Part shown: piece by piece, positions 15,772-16,898 of the stretch
Layout: each line of letters begins with the position of its first letter
How positions within the stretch are numbered: position 1 is the stretch's first letter
DNA from: Chloroflexota bacterium
GTDB lineage: Bacteria; Chloroflexota; Limnocylindria; Limnocylindrales; CSP1-4
Assembly (NCBI GenBank): GCA_021786915.1
Contig: JAJYMP010000715.1
Location: 1 to 16,898 of the forward strand
Length of the DNA stretch: 16,898 nt
Reading direction: 5' to 3'
Program-made: the position numbers and the translations under genes
Notes under the pieces: generated by a model
What the model was told of the DNA's origin: nothing
Databases searched by the model: none
The model's input: only the letters and a program-made list of their open reading frames with translations

Positions 15772-15840
15772 ACCCTGCCTCGGGGTGCGTGCCCGTGGTT
15801 CGCCTGGGCGTCAGCCCCGGCCGAGCCGCCGGACCACCAA

Positions 15841-15860
15841 GTCATGAAGGGCCGTCATGC
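15841..15860 (-). promoter_or_regulatory. Repeated 20-bp element, copy upstream of the glucan synthase
   Basis: The minus strand reads GCATGACGGCCCTTCATGAC. All bases except the central three are identical to a second copy at 16640-16659. It contains two GTCATG boxes 13 bases apart on the plus strand, equally readable as an inverted pair CATGA-N7-TCATG, as for a dimeric regulator. It lies about 135 bases before ATG 15715 and about 85 before the end of the small-protein cluster. The rest of 15716-15945 shows no gene. Confidence 0.55.
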
Positions 15861-15945
15861 GCGGCCGAGCGGCACGAGGAGCAGCTCGCGCGGGTGTTCG
15901 ACGGTGTCCGGTCCTCGGGGGGCCGATTGTCGCTGGCCTGCGACC

Positions 15946-16146
15946 TCAGGCGCCGATGACGACCGGGTCGCTGGCTGCACCCAGCACCGCGGGCAACACG
16001 ACGAGGATGAGCAGCGTCACCAGCGCGATGAGCGCGAAGCAATGGATGATGTCCGATGCGATCGCGCCGAACAGGGACCGGCCGTCCTCGAGAAGTGACA
16101 CGGCGGCCGGGGAGACTCGATGCTCTGCCGGCGACCGCCCGGTCAT
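15946..16146 (-). CDS. Small single-span membrane protein (66 residues)
   Basis: ATG 16146 overlaps the TGA of the gene before it as ATGA, strong support for coupled translation. The 66-residue product has a polar N-terminal third, a short segment LFGAIASDIIHC, then a long hydrophobic span ALIALVTLLILVVLPAVLGAA (about 38-58) and a short tail ending in VVIGA. One membrane helix is predicted. The family was not recognised. It is the last gene of the three-gene cluster; beyond it lies the repeated 20-bp element and the glucan synthase on the same strand. Confidence 0.62.
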   Translation of the reverse strand: MTGRSPAEHRVSPAAVSLLEDGRSLFGAIASDIIHCFALIALVTLLILVVLPAVLGAASDPVVIGA

Positions 16147-16322
16147 GGCCCGATCGGGAGTGTGGCGCCGACCGTAAGCACAAGGCCCAGGAGGACGCTG
16201 AGCACGCCCAGGAGAAGCCCGAGCACCTCCAATCTGTCGCGCCGCGTCGACGGCCTCGGGACCGCGGTCGCGGCGACGCCGCCCAATTCCCCGGCGTTGT
16301 GAGTGTTCGCGAAGGTCGTCAT
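16143..16322 (-). CDS. Small single-span membrane protein (59 residues)
   Basis: ATG 16322 is preceded by AGGAG at an ideal 7-base spacing (16330-16334 on the plus strand), so this start is well supported even though the frame is open 11 codons further. The 59-residue product begins MTTFANTHNAGELGG and has a basic patch PRPSTRRDR. It ends with a hydrophobic span LEVLGLLLGVLSVLLGLVLT followed by a few residues. The basic patch before the span predicts the N-terminus inside. Its stop overlaps the next gene as ATGA. No family was recognised. It may act with its coupled partner in the membrane. Confidence 0.65.
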   Translation of the reverse strand: MTTFANTHNAGELGGVAATAVPRPSTRRDRLEVLGLLLGVLSVLLGLVLTVGATLPIGP

Positions 16323-16407
16323 GGAAGCGCTCCTGCTGTGTTGGGCCAGGCGCACACAGGTGACTCGCCCACCGCGGGTAAGCGCGCCGCCGAGCCGTCT
16401 CGCGGAG

Positions 16408-16494
16408 TCAGAGCCTGATGACGCCGACCAAGACGAGAATCACCACGACGATGACGATTACGCCGACAATCCCGACGCCGCCGCCTCTGTTCAT
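16408..16494 (-). CDS. 28-residue hydrophobic peptide
   Basis: A very short frame with all the marks of a gene: ATG 16494, GGGAG 6 bases upstream (16501-16505 on the plus strand), TGA at 16408-16410, and a coherent product. After MNRGGG comes a run of Val and Ile (GIVGVIVIVVVILVLVGV) ending in IRL, so it is almost wholly one membrane helix with a charged residue at each end. It precedes the 59-residue gene by 85 bases on the same strand. The second copy of the repeated 20-bp element lies about 150 bases upstream of its start. Short single-helix proteins of this kind are common in bacterial genomes and often missed in annotation; function unknown. Confidence 0.6.
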   Translation of the reverse strand: MNRGGGVGIVGVIVIVVVILVLVGVIRL

Positions 16495-16898
16495 CTCGAT
16501 CTCCCGTTGAGCGACCCGGCCTACAGCCGAGTACGAGCGCCGGACCTAGCGTGACGACCGTGGCGTCGTCCTTCGACTTGGCGTCGATGGCGCCGGCCGA
16601 GGCCATGACGGCCACAGTGTCCTTTGGCGGGATCGCGGCGTCATGAAGACTCGTCATGCCGCGAAGCCCGCCCGGCAGCCCGAGCTCGGTCCGTGCCAGG
16701 GCGCAAAGGCAGCGGCTCCCCACAGGGCCGCGGTTCGACCGGCAGGGCCGTCGAAGGGACGTGTCGGTGCCCCGGCACGGGCCGAGCCGCCCGCGCTCGC
16801 GGTGTCGCGAGCACGGTGGTCAGGCGGGGCGACGCCTGCGGAGCGACAAGCCCCAGCGCCCATGCGCTGCCGGCGGGAGCAGCACGACGCGGACCGAG
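16495..16898. other. Region without a recognised gene; leader and promoter area of the small-protein cluster
   Basis: No convincing protein frame was found in these 404 bases on either strand; the open frames read as Arg/Pro/Ala/Gly-rich low-complexity sequence. One minus-strand frame from ATG 16657 starts plausibly (MTSLHDAAIPPKDTVAV) but soon runs into basic low-complexity sequence overlapping the 28-residue gene. The region holds the 20-bp element at 16640-16659 and a hairpin at 16795-16812 (GCTCGCG, loop GTGT, CGCGAGC), possibly a terminator for a gene beyond the window. Confidence 0.45.
16640..16659 (-). promoter_or_regulatory. Repeated 20-bp element, copy upstream of the small-protein cluster
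   Basis: The minus strand reads GCATGACGAGTCTTCATGAC, matching the copy at 15841-15860 at 17 of 20 positions, with only the central three bases different. Dyad CATGA-N7-TCATG is kept. It lies about 155 bases before ATG 16494, a similar distance to that of the other copy from the glucan synthase start. Probably an operator or activator site, inferred from conservation and position. Confidence 0.55.

Noticed and set aside
16411..16657. Minus-strand frame from ATG 16657
   Set aside because: Its first 20 residues look possible, but it turns into a run of Arg and Asp and overlaps the well-supported 28-residue gene out of frame; no ribosome site.
1..16898. CRISPR arrays, tRNA or rRNA genes, insertion sequences, prophage
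   Set aside because: No regularly spaced repeats, no tRNA-like cloverleaf, no transposase or integrase motifs and no phage genes were recognised on reading both strands.

Overview
This is a very GC-rich stretch of bacterial chromosome with tightly packed genes, many GTG starts and several 4-base stop/start overlaps. No phage, insertion sequence, CRISPR array, tRNA or rRNA was recognised. The gene content (a decaprenyl-phosphate phosphoribosyltransferase like mycobacterial Rv3806c, a PAP2 phosphatase, a NAGPA-type phosphodiester glycosidase, a secreted GH25-like protein beginning GDDISWPQC, a lipoprotein, a very large glucan synthase) suggests an uncultured high-GC Chloroflexota (Limnocylindria-like) or an actinobacterial relative. 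That placement is inference from style and gene families, not from a marker gene.

Layout. Bases 1-2460 hold a minus-strand operon: phosphodiester glycosidase, then PAP2 phosphatase, then UbiA-type prenyltransferase, which runs off the left edge. PAP2 and UbiA overlap by GTGA. The pair matches consecutive steps in making decaprenyl-phosphoryl-pentose donors for cell-wall sugars. Bases 2543-2830 hold a broken pentapeptide-repeat gene carrying a 20-bp tandem duplication. Bases 2930-3600 encode a SIMPL-type lipoprotein whose best ribosome site and ATG are one frame off the rest of the gene. It is divergent from a secreted GH25-like protein (3912-4814). Next come an HslR-like S4 RNA-binding protein (4912-5295), a small helical unknown (5497-5898) and, divergently, a LigB-type extradiol dioxygenase-family protein (6046-6900).

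Bases 7055-15715 are filled by one minus-strand gene of 2886 codons. It encodes a full-length NdvB/Cgs-type cyclic beta-1,2-glucan synthase: N-terminal domain, membrane segments, GT84, more membrane segments, glycoamylase-like region and GH94 modules. A 69-codon reading frame starts on its stop codon (GTGA) and runs antisense into the end of the dioxygenase gene.

To the right lies a compact minus-strand cluster of three very small predicted membrane proteins (28, 59 and 66 residues). Two overlap by ATGA and two have strong ribosome sites. The most intriguing non-coding signal is a 20-bp element, GCATGACGNNNCTTCATGAC on the minus strand, present twice: 15841-15860, upstream of the glucan synthase, and 16640-16659, upstream of the small-protein cluster. 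Both copies sit about 130-160 bp before the start codon they face. This suggests a shared regulator linking the envelope glucan synthase to the small membrane proteins, which is the best candidate for an undescribed system here.
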